Positions 33,407 to 42,562 of a stretch of 64,000 nt of DNA are shown here, in pieces; within the stretch, counting starts at the first letter, position 1, and every line of letters begins with the position of its first letter. A program made the translations under genes and the position numbers. The stretch is from contig CP083824.1 of NCBI GenBank assembly GCA_023023105.1, positions 2,108,001-2,172,000 of the forward strand, given 5' to 3'. The notes beneath the pieces are model-generated. The model did no database searches. It saw only the letters and a program-made list of their open reading frames with translations, and was not told where the DNA came from. The stretch is from Enterobacter ludwigii (GTDB taxonomy: Bacteria; Pseudomonadota; Gammaproteobacteria; Enterobacterales; Enterobacteriaceae).

Positions 33407-36046
33407 ATGAAGGGTAAATACAAAGCCGCAATTGCGCTTTTACTGCTGTTCATCCTCCTGCCGCTGACGCTGCTGATGACGCTCGCCCAGTGGGTTCCAA
33501 CGCTTGCCGGTATCTGGCTACCCGTCGGGACACGTATCGCCTTTGAACAAAGCCCCAAAATCACCCGTCACGCACTGGTCATTCCCGATGTTCGCTATCT
33601 GGTTGAAGACTGTGAGATTGCCCGGGTCGATAACGTGACGCTGTCACGTCCCAGTCGCTGGAAACTGGATATCGGTGCGCTCGAGCTTAATTCCGAGTGT
33701 TTAAGCAAAATCCCTCAGTCTGCACCCTCAACGGTTGCGCCCAAAACGCTGGCACAGTGGCAGGCGGTTTTACCGAAGACCTGGCTTACCGTTCATCGCC
33801 TGACGCTCTCACCCTGGCAACAATGGCAGGGCGAGCTTTATGCCTCGCTGACGCCTGCCAGCCAGGAGATTACCTATAATGGCGAGCAGGTCAGCATTAA
33901 AGGGAAACTTCGTGGACAGTTGCTCTCCGTCAGCCAGTTCGATGTACAGCTTCCCGATCGGCCTCAGCCCATAAAACTGGTGGGCGAGTTCACTCTGCCG
34001 CTGGTTCCCGATGGGGTACCGGTTAAAGGCCACGCGGTCGCGACCTTTAACGTGCCACAGCTCACCTCATTGGTCGATGCCGATCTGGACTGGGCGGAAA
34101 ATCAGGGACAACTGGTGGTGATGGCGCGCGATAACCCCGACCCGCTGCTCGACCTCCCGTGGCAGATCACGGCAGAACAGCTGAATATCAGTGACGGACG
34201 CTGGAACTGGGACCTCTCCGGTATGCCGCTGAGCGGGCGAGTTGGCCTGCGAGTCGACAACTGGCAACAGGGACTGGAGAAAGCTACCTTGTCCGGACGT
34301 CTCAATGTGCTTACCCAGGGTGATGCAGGGAAAGGCAACGCGGTTCTGAACCTTGGGCCGGGCAGGCTCAGTATGGAAAACAGCGACATGCCGCTGTATC
34401 TGAGCGGTGAGGCGAAACAAAACGACCTTATTCTCTACGCCAGACTGCCGGCAAAACTGACCGGAAGCCTGTATGAACCTCAGCTTTCCTTTGAGCCGGG
34501 GGCGCTGCTTCGTTCACGCGGACGCATTATTAACTCCCTCAATATTGATGAAATTCGCTGGCCACTTGCGGGCGTCAAGCTCACGCAAAAGGGTGTTGAT
34601 GGCCGTTTGCAGGCCATTCTGCGGGCCCATGAAAACGAAATGGGCGATTTTGAGCTCCACCTGGACGGCCAGGCCAACGACTTTTTACCCGACAACGGTC
34701 TGTGGCAGTGGCGCTACTGGGGAAAAGGGGGCTTTACGCCGATGAATGCGCGCTGGGATGTCGCCGGGAAAGGCGAATGGCGTGACAATCTCATTGAGCT
34801 AACTGCGCTCTCCACCGGTTTTGACAAACTTCAGTACGGTACGATGGAAGTCAGCAAGCCGCGTCTGGTGCTGGATCAACCGGTGCGCTGGTTCCGTGAC
34901 CCCGAAAAACCCACCTTCAGCGGCGCGCTGGCGCTCAATGCGGGACAAACCCGCTTCTCCGGCGGGAGCGTGTTACCGCCCTCAGTACTGACCTTTAGCG
35001 TCGACGGAACAGACCCAACGATTTTCCAGTTCAAGGGCGACCTCCATGCAGACAAAATTGGCCCGGTACAGGTAAATGGTCGATGGGATGGGGAACGTCT
35101 TCGCGGGCAGGCCTGGTGGCCGAAACAGTCGCTTACCGTATTTCAGCCGCTGATACCACCGGACTGGAAAATGACGCTGCGTGACGGGGAACTCTATGCG
35201 CAGGTCGCCTTCTCGGCGGCGGCCGATCAGGGCTTTGAAGCCGGTGGGCACGGCGTGCTGAAATCCGGCAGCGCCTGGATGCCTGATAACCAGGTCAACG
35301 GCGTCGATTTTGTGCTGCCGTTCCGCTTCAGCGAAGGGACCTGGTCCCTGGGCACGCGCGGCCCGGTCACGTTGCGCATAGATGAAGTCGAAAACCTGGT
35401 GACCGCGCGCAACATCACCGCCGACTTACAGGGGGATTATCCCTGGACGGAGGACAATCCGCTTCTGCTCACCAACGTGAAGGTGGAAACCCTCGGCGGG
35501 AAGATCACCATGCAGCAGCTGAGGATGCCGCAGCACGATCCGGCCTTGCTGCGCGTAGATAATATATCTTCCAGCGAGCTGATTAGCGCCGTCAATCCGA
35601 AACAGTTTGCCATGTCGGGGCCGGTCAGCGGGGCGCTGCCGTTCTGGCTGGACAATGAAAAATGGATCATCAAAGATGGCTGGCTGAGCAACCCCGGGCC
35701 CATGACGCTGCGTATCGACAAAGATACCGCAGACGCCATTGTGAACGATAATATGGTCGCGGGCGCCGCGATTAACTGGCTCCGCTATATGGAAATTTCG
35801 CGTTCGTGGACGAGAATCAATTTAGATAACCTGGGGCAATTAACCATGCAGGCCACCATCAAGGGGACCAGCCGTGTCGATGGCAAAAGCAGCACCGTCA
35901 ACCTGAACTATACCCATGACGAGAATGTCTTTACCCTCTGGCGCAGCCTGCGTTTTGGAGACAACCTGCAAACCTGGTTTGAGCAACACGCGGCGATACC
36001 CGGTCCCCGCAGTTCGACTGGCAAGGAAAGTGAGGAACAACAATGA
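33407..36046 (+). CDS. ydbH: AsmA-like intermembrane lipid-transport protein YdbH
   Basis: The 879-residue protein has one N-terminal membrane anchor (KAAIALLLLFILLPLTLLMTLAQWV) and a long periplasmic beta-rich domain of the AsmA-like/TamB superfamily. E. coli YdbH forms a bridge with the outer-membrane lipoprotein YnbE that moves phospholipids between the membranes, redundantly with TamB and YhdP. It overlaps ynbE by four bases, so the two are coupled, and ydbL follows 7 bp later. Confidence 0.95.
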   Translation: MKGKYKAAIALLLLFILLPLTLLMTLAQWVPTLAGIWLPVGTRIAFEQSPKITRHALVIPDVRYLVEDCEIARVDNVTLSRPSRWKLDIGALELNSECLSKIPQSAPSTVAPKTLAQWQAVLPKTWLTVHRLTLSPWQQWQGELYASLTPASQEITYNGEQVSIKGKLRGQLLSVSQFDVQLPDRPQPIKLVGEFTLPLVPDGVPVKGHAVATFNVPQLTSLVDADLDWAENQGQLVVMARDNPDPLLDLPWQITAEQLNISDGRWNWDLSGMPLSGRVGLRVDNWQQGLEKATLSGRLNVLTQGDAGKGNAVLNLGPGRLSMENSDMPLYLSGEAKQNDLILYARLPAKLTGSLYEPQLSFEPGALLRSRGRIINSLNIDEIRWPLAGVKLTQKGVDGRLQAILRAHENEMGDFELHLDGQANDFLPDNGLWQWRYWGKGGFTPMNARWDVAGKGEWRDNLIELTALSTGFDKLQYGTMEVSKPRLVLDQPVRWFRDPEKPTFSGALALNAGQTRFSGGSVLPPSVLTFSVDGTDPTIFQFKGDLHADKIGPVQVNGRWDGERLRGQAWWPKQSLTVFQPLIPPDWKMTLRDGELYAQVAFSAAADQGFEAGGHGVLKSGSAWMPDNQVNGVDFVLPFRFSEGTWSLGTRGPVTLRIDEVENLVTARNITADLQGDYPWTEDNPLLLTNVKVETLGGKITMQQLRMPQHDPALLRVDNISSSELISAVNPKQFAMSGPVSGALPFWLDNEKWIIKDGWLSNPGPMTLRIDKDTADAIVNDNMVAGAAINWLRYMEISRSWTRINLDNLGQLTMQATIKGTSRVDGKSSTVNLNYTHDENVFTLWRSLRFGDNLQTWFEQHAAIPGPRSSTGKESEEQQ

Positions 36047-36234
36047 AAAAGATGGCTGGTGTACTCACCGTTGCCGTTGTCGCGCTACTGTCTGGCTGTA
36101 CGCCGCGCATTGAAGTCGCGGCACCGAAAGAGCCGATTACCATCAATATGAATGTCAAAATCGAACATGAGATCCACATTAAGGTCGATAAAGACGTTGA
36201 AACTCTGCTGAAATCGCGCAGCGATCTGTTCTGA
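36043..36234 (+). CDS. ynbE: Outer-membrane lipoprotein YnbE
   Basis: This 63-residue lipoprotein has lipobox LLSGC (Cys at about residue 19) and the remainder ITINMNVKIEHEIHIKVDKDVETLL forms beta strands that extend the YdbH groove at the outer membrane. Thr at +2 after Cys permits outer-membrane sorting. Start overlaps the ydbH stop (ATGA). Confidence 0.95.
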   Translation: MKKMAGVLTVAVVALLSGCTPRIEVAAPKEPITINMNVKIEHEIHIKVDKDVETLLKSRSDLF

Positions 36235-36241
36235 GGACGCC

Positions 36242-36559
36242 ATGAAACGATTAGCTCTGATTTTACTGGCACTGGGGATGAACGTGCAGGCGGCCGCGCT
36301 CACCTTAAATGATGCCCGGGCGCAGGGGCGCGTAGGGGAAACCCTGAGCGGGTATCTTGCCCCGATCCAACAGGATGCGGAAACGCTGGCGCTGGTTAAC
36401 CGTATCAATGCGGCGCGCACGGAAAACTACCAGAAGCTGGCTGACAGCAATAATTTACCGGTCGATGAAGTGGCGAAAATGGCGGGACAAAAACTGGTTG
36501 CCCGTGCTCAACCCGGCGAGTATGTGAAGGGCATTAACGGAAAATGGCTGAAAAAATAG
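36242..36559 (+). CDS. ydbL: Periplasmic YdbL (DUF1318)
   Basis: The 105-residue protein has a signal peptide (MKRLALILLALGMNVQAAA) and a helical mature domain (LNDARAQGRVGETLSGYLAPIQ). In E. coli YdbL modulates the YdbH-YnbE bridge, apparently as a chaperone limiting YnbE multimers. It is the last gene of the operon and meets feaR tail to tail with no gap. Confidence 0.93.
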   Translation: MKRLALILLALGMNVQAAALTLNDARAQGRVGETLSGYLAPIQQDAETLALVNRINAARTENYQKLADSNNLPVDEVAKMAGQKLVARAQPGEYVKGINGKWLKK

Positions 36560-37467
36560 TTAGCGGTAGCGCTTGCGGTATTCACCTGGCGAGACGCCAA
36601 AACGCTGCTTAAACGCCGTGGAAAAATGGCTATGGTCGGTAAATCCCCAGCTGTAGCCAATCCCCGCCAGCTTTTCGTCATCACTGGTAGAACGCAACAC
36701 CTGCGCGCACAGATCCAGACGACGGTTTTTAATGTACTGCGCCACCACCAGCCCTTTCTCGGCAAACATGCGGTAGAGGCTTCGCACGGACATACCGCTC
36801 TCGGCGGCAATCCATTCCGGACGCAGAGATTCGGACTGAATATGATCGTCGATCAGCGCCACCACATGCAGGAACTGGCGTTCCTTACGCGGCTGAATCA
36901 ACTCGCGCTGCTGGAAAGCGGGGCGCAGCAGGCAGACCATCGCTTCGAGCGCGGCTTCACTCTCCCGGTCACTCAGATCGGCATTGTTCATACTGTCCAT
37001 TAACAGACGATGACTCAGCTGTACCGTTGGCAACGAACGGGAAAGAGTGAGCGCGCAGTTGATCTCCTGAAACCGACACTGCTGCTCAATGATCTGACGG
37101 GGTACCAGCAGCGAAATTTGGCGGGATTTTTCCTGCCAGTTGATTGAGCAGGGGCGTGATGCGTCAAGCAGCGTGATATCACCGGTTTTAAGCACAGAGC
37201 GCCGGTCATCCTGTTCAATTTCCGCGCTGCCTTCAAGCTGGAACACGGTATAGAACCAGGCATCATTACTCTGAGCGATCTCCTGGCGAGAACGGAACAG
37301 ATTCACGCCGCCTGCGGTAACGGTACTGAGCTTCAGGCTGCGCGCGTAGCTGGTTTCCAGTTCCCGAAGAATTTTCCCTCCAGAGGACGCGCGTTAAAGC
37401 GCCCGCAAACCTGGTTAATTTGCGCCAGCCACTGCTGATACTGTTCCTGCTCGCTTGCACACGCCAT
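36560..37467 (-). pseudogene. feaR: AraC-family activator FeaR, frameshifted
   Basis: The N-terminal 44 codons from ATG 37467 read MACASEQEQYQQWLAQINQV and then run to a TGA. The rest of the protein, from LETSYARSLKLSTVTAGGVN to the C-terminal AraC HTH (IAAESGMSVRSLYRMFAEKGLVVAQYIKNRRL), is in another frame. Adding one base in the AAAA run at 37372-37375 restores a continuous product of about 301 residues that aligns without gaps to E. coli FeaR (301) as I remember it. A downstream GTG in the second frame could give a 248-residue protein lacking the start of the sensor domain. FeaR activates feaB and tynA for aromatic amine use. A sequencing error in the short A-run is possible. Confidence 0.88.
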
Positions 37468-37606
37468 CGTTTCTCTCACTGCGCCGTCAACGTTTTCGCA
37501 TTGTTGCATTTGTGTTGCATTTTGTCAGAGCTATGAGGCTGACTATAGGAAAGAACACTCACCGGGAACAGTGATATAAGGCGGAATTATCACGATTTGC
37601 GGAGCC

Positions 37607-37643
37607 TGTCACAGGTGGCAAAGCGAATGTCACACAGACAAAA
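37607..37643 (+). promoter_or_regulatory. Tandem FeaR boxes upstream of feaB
   Basis: TGTCA-N8-AAA occurs twice as direct repeats, at 37607-37622 and 37628-37643, exactly 21 bp (two helical turns) apart. Both match the published FeaR motif TGNCA-N8-AAA. The downstream copy ends about 20 bp before a TTAGAC -10, the place for a class II activator. Confidence 0.7.
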
Positions 37644-37708
37644 GCGAGAATGCGAAACCCCTCTTAGACTGGATCAACACCCGACGAATAATAACGAAGG
37701 AGTACCCT

Positions 37709-39208
37709 ATGTCTGAATCACTGGTGGCAATCCAACCTGCTGTGCAGCAGTTTTTAGACCGACATCATGGCCTGTGGATCGAAGGGCGTCAGGCCGCATC
37801 AGACAGTGAAAAACGGCTGAATGTCTACAACCCGGCCACGGGCGAGGTGATTGCCTCGACTGCCGATGCCAGCGTTGACGATGTTGACCGCGCCGTGATG
37901 TCCGGCTGGCGCGCGTTTGTTGCCCGCAGCTGGGCCGGAAAATTACCGGCTGAACGCGAGCGGATCTTGCTCCATTTTGCCGATCTGGTTGAGCAGCACA
38001 GTGAGGAGCTGGCTCAGCTTGAAACGCTGGAGCAGGGCAAATCCATTAACATTTCCCGCGCTTTTGAAGTTGGCTGCACCCTGAACTGGATGCGCTACAC
38101 CGCCGGGTTGACCACGAAGATCGCTGGCAAAACGCTGGATCTCTCTATCCCATTGCCACAGGGGGCCCGCTACCAGGCGTGGACGCGCAAAGAGCCGGTT
38201 GGCGTGGTGGCCGGAATTGTACCCTGGAACTTCCCGCTGATGATCGGGATGTGGAAAGTGATGCCTGCGCTGGCCGCGGGCTGTTCCATTGTGATTAAAC
38301 CGTCAGAAACCACGCCGCTGACCATGCTGCGCGTGGCGGAGCTGGCCAGCGAAGCGGGCATCCCGGACGGGGTGTTCAACGTCGTAACCGGTAGCGGCGC
38401 GGTGTGTGGCGCAGCGTTGACCTCGCATCCGCACATTGCGAAAGTGAGTTTTACCGGTTCAACGGCAACGGGTAAGCAAATTGCCCGCACGGCGGCGGAC
38501 ACGTTAACCGGGGTGACCCTGGAACTGGGCGGGAAAAACCCGGCCATCGTGTTGAAAGATGCCGACCCTGCCTGGGTGATTGAAGGCCTGATGACCGGCA
38601 GCTTCCTGAATCAGGGACAGGTCTGTGCGGCAAGCTCCCGCATCTATATCGAAGCGCCGCTGTTCGACACGCTGGTCAGCGGGTTTGAACAGGCGGTGAA
38701 ATCGCTGAGCGTCGGGCCGGGCATGTCGCCGGAAGCCTTTATTAACCCGCTGGTTTCGCGTGCGCATTGCGACAAGGTGCAGACTTTCCTCGATGAAGCG
38801 AAGTCCCGTCATGCGGAACTGATCGCCGGTAACCGTGGCCCGGAAGGCAAAGGCTATTACGTTTCACCAACGCTGGTGGTGAACCCGGATGCCGCGCTGA
38901 GGCTCACTCGTGAAGAGGTATTTGGCCCAGTGGTCAACCTGGTGCGAGTGGCCGATGGTGAAGAGGCGCTCCAGCTGGCAAACGACACCGAGTATGGCCT
39001 GACGGCCAGCGTCTGGACGCAGAATATCAGCAAGGCGCTGGAATATACCGACAGGCTGCAGGCGGGTACCGTCTGGGTAAACAGCCATACGCTGATCGAC
39101 GCTAACCTGCCGTTCGGCGGGATGAAACAGTCTGGCACCGGACGCGACTTTGGCCCGGACTGGCTGGACGGCTGGTGCGAAACGAAGTCGGTGTGCGTGC
39201 GGTATTAA
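37709..39208 (+). CDS. feaB: Phenylacetaldehyde dehydrogenase
   Basis: The 499-residue NAD-dependent aldehyde dehydrogenase (same length as E. coli FeaB) oxidises phenylacetaldehyde to phenylacetate. The NAD-binding region is [20 protein letters not shown], the general-base Glu is in LELGGKNP, and the catalytic Cys in [13 protein letters not shown] (about residue 303). It links TynA to the paa pathway. Two FeaR boxes precede it. Confidence 0.97.
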   Translation: MSESLVAIQPAVQQFLDRHHGLWIEGRQAASDSEKRLNVYNPATGEVIASTADASVDDVDRAVMSGWRAFVARSWAGKLPAERERILLHFADLVEQHSEELAQLETLEQGKSINISRAFEVGCTLNWMRYTAGLTTKIAGKTLDLSIPLPQGARYQAWTRKEPVGVVAGIVPWNFPLMIGMWKVMPALAAGCSIVIKPSETTPLTMLRVAELASEAGIPDGVFNVVTGSGAVCGAALTSHPHIAKVSFTGSTATGKQIARTAADTLTGVTLELGGKNPAIVLKDADPAWVIEGLMTGSFLNQGQVCAASSRIYIEAPLFDTLVSGFEQAVKSLSVGPGMSPEAFINPLVSRAHCDKVQTFLDEAKSRHAELIAGNRGPEGKGYYVSPTLVVNPDAALRLTREEVFGPVVNLVRVADGEEALQLANDTEYGLTASVWTQNISKALEYTDRLQAGTVWVNSHTLIDANLPFGGMKQSGTGRDFGPDWLDGWCETKSVCVRY

Positions 39209-39213
39209 AAAAC

Positions 39214-39245
39214 AAGCCGGGTGGCGGCTACGCCTCACCCGGCTT
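39214..39245. terminator. Bidirectional terminator between feaB and the DGC gene
   Basis: AAGCCGGGTG...CACCCGGCTT forms a long stem between convergent genes. TTTATT follows on the plus strand and TTGTTTTTTAA on the minus strand. Confidence 0.8.
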
Positions 39246-39247
39246 TA

Positions 39248-40357
39248 TTAACGGGACCACCGATCCCGCCCGGCCTCTTTCGCCCGATACAACGCCGCGT
39301 CAGCGCGGGCGATGATCTCGGGACCCGCCAGACCGTCCTCCATTCCCGCAATCCCCATGCTGGCGGTGACAACCCCGCTAACCTTCGAGCCACTGTGCGG
39401 TATCGCGGCTGAATACAACCCCTCCTGAATGCGTATAGCAACCTGTTCTGCCATGTTCTCCGGACAGTCAAACAGGATCACTACAAACTCTTCACCACCG
39501 TAGCGAGAAACAACGTCGTGAGGTGTACGTACTGATTTTTTCAGCACCTGCGCTACCTGCGCCAGGCAGTCGTCACCCGCCTGGTGGCCATAAGTGTCGT
39601 TGTAAAGTTTGAAATAGTCGACATCCAGCATAATCAGCGAGAAGGCTTTTTTCTGATCAACCGCGTTTTCCAGCACGGTTTCCATGGCCCGGCGGTTTGC
39701 CGTCTGGGTTAACGCATCCAGATGCGCCAGCGCGTCCAGCCGCAGAATGAGTCGCTGATTCTGCTGGTTACGTCGCCAGGCTTCTTCGAACCAGTTCAGG
39801 AGGATAAAGCGTCCGCAAATCAGGATCAGGGTGAATACCACCCAGATCACGGCAAAGCGCAGGTTAACGCTCTGGTTCAGGGCGATGCTTGCAGACGGCA
39901 GGGCGATCCAGAGCGGCAGGACAAAAGAGAGCAGCCCCGACGGGTGAAAATAGAGCGCGGTCATTCCCGCGAGCAACAGAATCACGAAGATTGGCCAGGC
40001 GTGAGGAAGCTGAACAACCGTGATCAACAAATAACTACACAGTGACCACAGCAGGCTGCAGATAAACAGCACGACACTGATCCCGACGATACGTCGCCAG
40101 GCCATAACCATCAGCGCAGTTGAAAGGATAATGACCCCCAGCATTGAGGTATCGACCATCATCGTTAGGTATTTCGTTGCACCGACCTGGCTGTCGATGT
40201 TACCGAACAAGACGTTGCGCAGCAGGAGCATCAGCGCAAAGCTCACGTTCACGAAAGCCAGCCAAGGTAGATTCATCGCCAGGCCATGGTGCACCATGGA
40301 TTTTCGGGTGGGCCAGGTGGCTAGCTCGGGTGGTGTATTGCGTCTTTTTTCTATCAA
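39248..40357 (-). CDS. Diguanylate cyclase with N-terminal membrane domain
   Basis: In this 369-residue protein residues 25-200 form about six membrane segments (a MASE-like sensor) and residues about 208-369 the GGDEF domain, with active-site motif RYGGEEF and metal-binding LDVDYFKLYNDTYGHQAGD. The four residues expected to form the RxxD I-site read TPHD (Arg shifted by one), so product inhibition may be lost. It lies between feaB and the alkylsulfatase, a position empty in E. coli K-12. Confidence 0.9.
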   Translation of the reverse strand: MIEKRRNTPPELATWPTRKSMVHHGLAMNLPWLAFVNVSFALMLLLRNVLFGNIDSQVGATKYLTMMVDTSMLGVIILSTALMVMAWRRIVGISVVLFICSLLWSLCSYLLITVVQLPHAWPIFVILLLAGMTALYFHPSGLLSFVLPLWIALPSASIALNQSVNLRFAVIWVVFTLILICGRFILLNWFEEAWRRNQQNQRLILRLDALAHLDALTQTANRRAMETVLENAVDQKKAFSLIMLDVDYFKLYNDTYGHQAGDDCLAQVAQVLKKSVRTPHDVVSRYGGEEFVVILFDCPENMAEQVAIRIQEGLYSAAIPHSGSKVSGVVTASMGIAGMEDGLAGPEIIARADAALYRAKEAGRDRWSR

Positions 40358-40387
40358 GAGGGATTTCCGTATCGAAAGGAGCGGGAG

Positions 40388-40412
40388 AAAAATGGGCGGG
40401 GTTACCGCCCAT
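40388..40412 (-). terminator. Terminator of the alkylsulfatase gene
   Basis: ATGGGCGG-TAACC-CCGCCCAT on the minus strand followed by TTTTTCTCC. Confidence 0.8.
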
Positions 40413-40423
40413 CAGGTGATGTG

Positions 40424-42397
40424 TTACGGTGTCACAATGTTAAACCAGAATTCAAATTTATCCATATAGCCCAGCATCGCATCCAGCTTCGCGCTATCGC
40501 CGGTGATCTTAATATCGCCGCTATCCTGCGCCTGTTTCAGCGTCACTTCTTTCAGGATAATTTTGTTCAGCGTATCACGGTTCAGGGTCAGCGTGGCGTC
40601 AGCGTCCTTCGCCTCGGCGTTAGCCGTGTGGTTCAACACGCCGTTTTCCAGCTCAAGTTTATACTTTCCGCCATCGCTGCCTAAATCAATGTTGAACACG
40701 GATTTGGCAGTACCGGCTTTTTCGCCATTGATATGCACAGCCAGATAGTCGAAGAACATCTCTGGCGTTATTGCCCGCACGGTATCCGGGCTAGCGGTAT
40801 TCGGCGTCGGGCCTTTCACCACGCCGTTACGCAGTTCTTGCGCACCGGTCAGGTAGAAGTTACGCCACGGGCCAGATTCGGCCTGATAACCGAGCTGCTC
40901 CAGCGCATCTGCTTCCAGGTTACGTGCCGCCTGATTATTCGGATCGGCAAAGACCACTTTGCTCACGACCTGTGCAACCCAGCGATAATTCCCCTGGTCA
41001 AAGTCCGTTTTGGCTTTGTTCAGGATGGCGTCAGCACCACCCATGTACTCAACGAATTTCTTCGCTCCCTCTTCAGGTGGCAGTTCATCCAGCGTCGCTG
41101 GGTTGCCATCGAACCAGCCAAGATAGAGGACATAGGTGGCTTTCACGTCATGGCTGACGGAGCCATAGTAGCCCCGGTTAGCCCAGGTGTGCGCCAGCGA
41201 ATCCGGGAGCTTAAAGTTGGCGGCGATCTCGTCACGCGTCTGGCCTTCGTTCGCCATACGCAGTGTCTGGTCGTTGATGTAACGATAAAGATCGCGCTGG
41301 CTCTTCAACAGCTTGACCACATTTTCGTTACCCCAGGTTGGCCAGTGGTGTTGCGCCATAATAATTTCGGCTTTGTCGCCCCAGCGTACGATCGCCTGGT
41401 TGATGTATTTCGACCACGGTAACGGCTCGCGAATTTTCGCGCCGCGCAGGGAGTAAGTGTTATGCAGCGTGTGGGTGACATCTTCTGCTGATTCGATCAG
41501 TTTTTTCTCTTCGATGAACCAGAGCATCTCTGATGGTGCTTCAGAGCCCGGCGCCAGCATAAAATCATAGGTCAGGCCGTCAATGACCTCTTTCTGGCCA
41601 TCTTTTTCTATGATATTGGTCGGAGCGATAAGCGTAACCGTACCGGCAGAGGTCGTTGTACCCAAGCCTGCACCAACTTGTCCTTTCGCATCGGGCTTAA
41701 GCAGGTTGCCGTACATATAACTGGCGCGGCGGCTCATGACGTTACCCGCCATGATATTTTCCGCTACTGCGGCTTCCATAAAACCGGACGGGGCGTAAAT
41801 TTTTACCTTACCAGCTTTTACATCGGCTTCATCTACCACGCCGCGCACGCCACCATAGTGGTCGACATGGCTGTGGGTATAGATAACAGCCACGACCGGT
41901 TTTTTCCCGCGATGTTTAAAATACAGGTCCATCCCGACTTTAGCGGTTTCGGCGGATACCAGCGGATCAACGACCGTTATTCCCGCTTTACCTTCAATAA
42001 TCGTCATATTTGACAGGTCGAGGTTACGGATCTGGTATACCCCGTCGGTGACTTCAAACAGGCCGCTAATATTAATCAGCTGTGATTGACGCCATAAGCT
42101 TGGGTTGACGGAATCAGGCGCTTTATCGCCTTCTTTAATAAACGAATATTGCTGCGGATCCCAGATAACATTCCCTTGTTCCCCTTTGATAACCTCCTGA
42201 GGGAGAGGGGCAATAAAACCTTTATGCGCGTCGGTAAAATCGGTTTTGTCAGAGAAAGGAAGTTGATTAAAAAGGGCATTATTGGCCTGTTGAGTTGCTG
42301 CTGTAGCATCTTTTGGCGCTTCAGCGGCAAATGAATAACTGACGGAAATAAAAAAACCTGCTAACGCCAGGCTCCTGACAATCAAATTAAATTTCAT
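40424..42397 (-). CDS. Periplasmic linear alkylsulfatase (SdsA/YjcS-type)
   Basis: The 657-residue exported enzyme has a signal peptide (SLALAGFFISVSYSFAAEA), a metallo-beta-lactamase domain with di-zinc motif THSHVDHYGG near residue 175, further His ligands, and a helical dimerisation domain. A C-terminal SCP-2-like domain (about 530-657, ending in SAKLDAMLGYMDKFEFWFNIV) gives hydrophobic substrate binding. The family hydrolyses primary alkyl sulfates such as dodecyl sulfate to alcohol plus sulfate. It is an insertion between feaB and tynA relative to E. coli. Confidence 0.93.
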   Translation of the reverse strand: MKFNLIVRSLALAGFFISVSYSFAAEAPKDATAATQQANNALFNQLPFSDKTDFTDAHKGFIAPLPQEVIKGEQGNVIWDPQQYSFIKEGDKAPDSVNPSLWRQSQLINISGLFEVTDGVYQIRNLDLSNMTIIEGKAGITVVDPLVSAETAKVGMDLYFKHRGKKPVVAVIYTHSHVDHYGGVRGVVDEADVKAGKVKIYAPSGFMEAAVAENIMAGNVMSRRASYMYGNLLKPDAKGQVGAGLGTTTSAGTVTLIAPTNIIEKDGQKEVIDGLTYDFMLAPGSEAPSEMLWFIEEKKLIESAEDVTHTLHNTYSLRGAKIREPLPWSKYINQAIVRWGDKAEIIMAQHHWPTWGNENVVKLLKSQRDLYRYINDQTLRMANEGQTRDEIAANFKLPDSLAHTWANRGYYGSVSHDVKATYVLYLGWFDGNPATLDELPPEEGAKKFVEYMGGADAILNKAKTDFDQGNYRWVAQVVSKVVFADPNNQAARNLEADALEQLGYQAESGPWRNFYLTGAQELRNGVVKGPTPNTASPDTVRAITPEMFFDYLAVHINGEKAGTAKSVFNIDLGSDGGKYKLELENGVLNHTANAEAKDADATLTLNRDTLNKIILKEVTLKQAQDSGDIKITGDSAKLDAMLGYMDKFEFWFNIVTP

Positions 42398-42534
42398 CCT
42401 AAAACCTCTCAGTGATGTATTACGGCTTACGTAGAAACGTCGTGTCCTGGCTGAAAGTGATTCAAGAGATGAAGTGGAAATAAAGAGGGCATGAATAACT
42501 ATAATCGGGAAGAGGTATTCAGCAAGTGAATGAA

Positions 42535-42559
42535 TAAAAAACCGGGCGTTGCGCCCGGT
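42535..42559 (-). terminator. Terminator of tynA
   Basis: ACCGGGCG-CAA-CGCCCGGT on the minus strand followed by TTTTTATTC, just past the tynA stop. Confidence 0.85.
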
Positions 42560-42562
42560 ATG

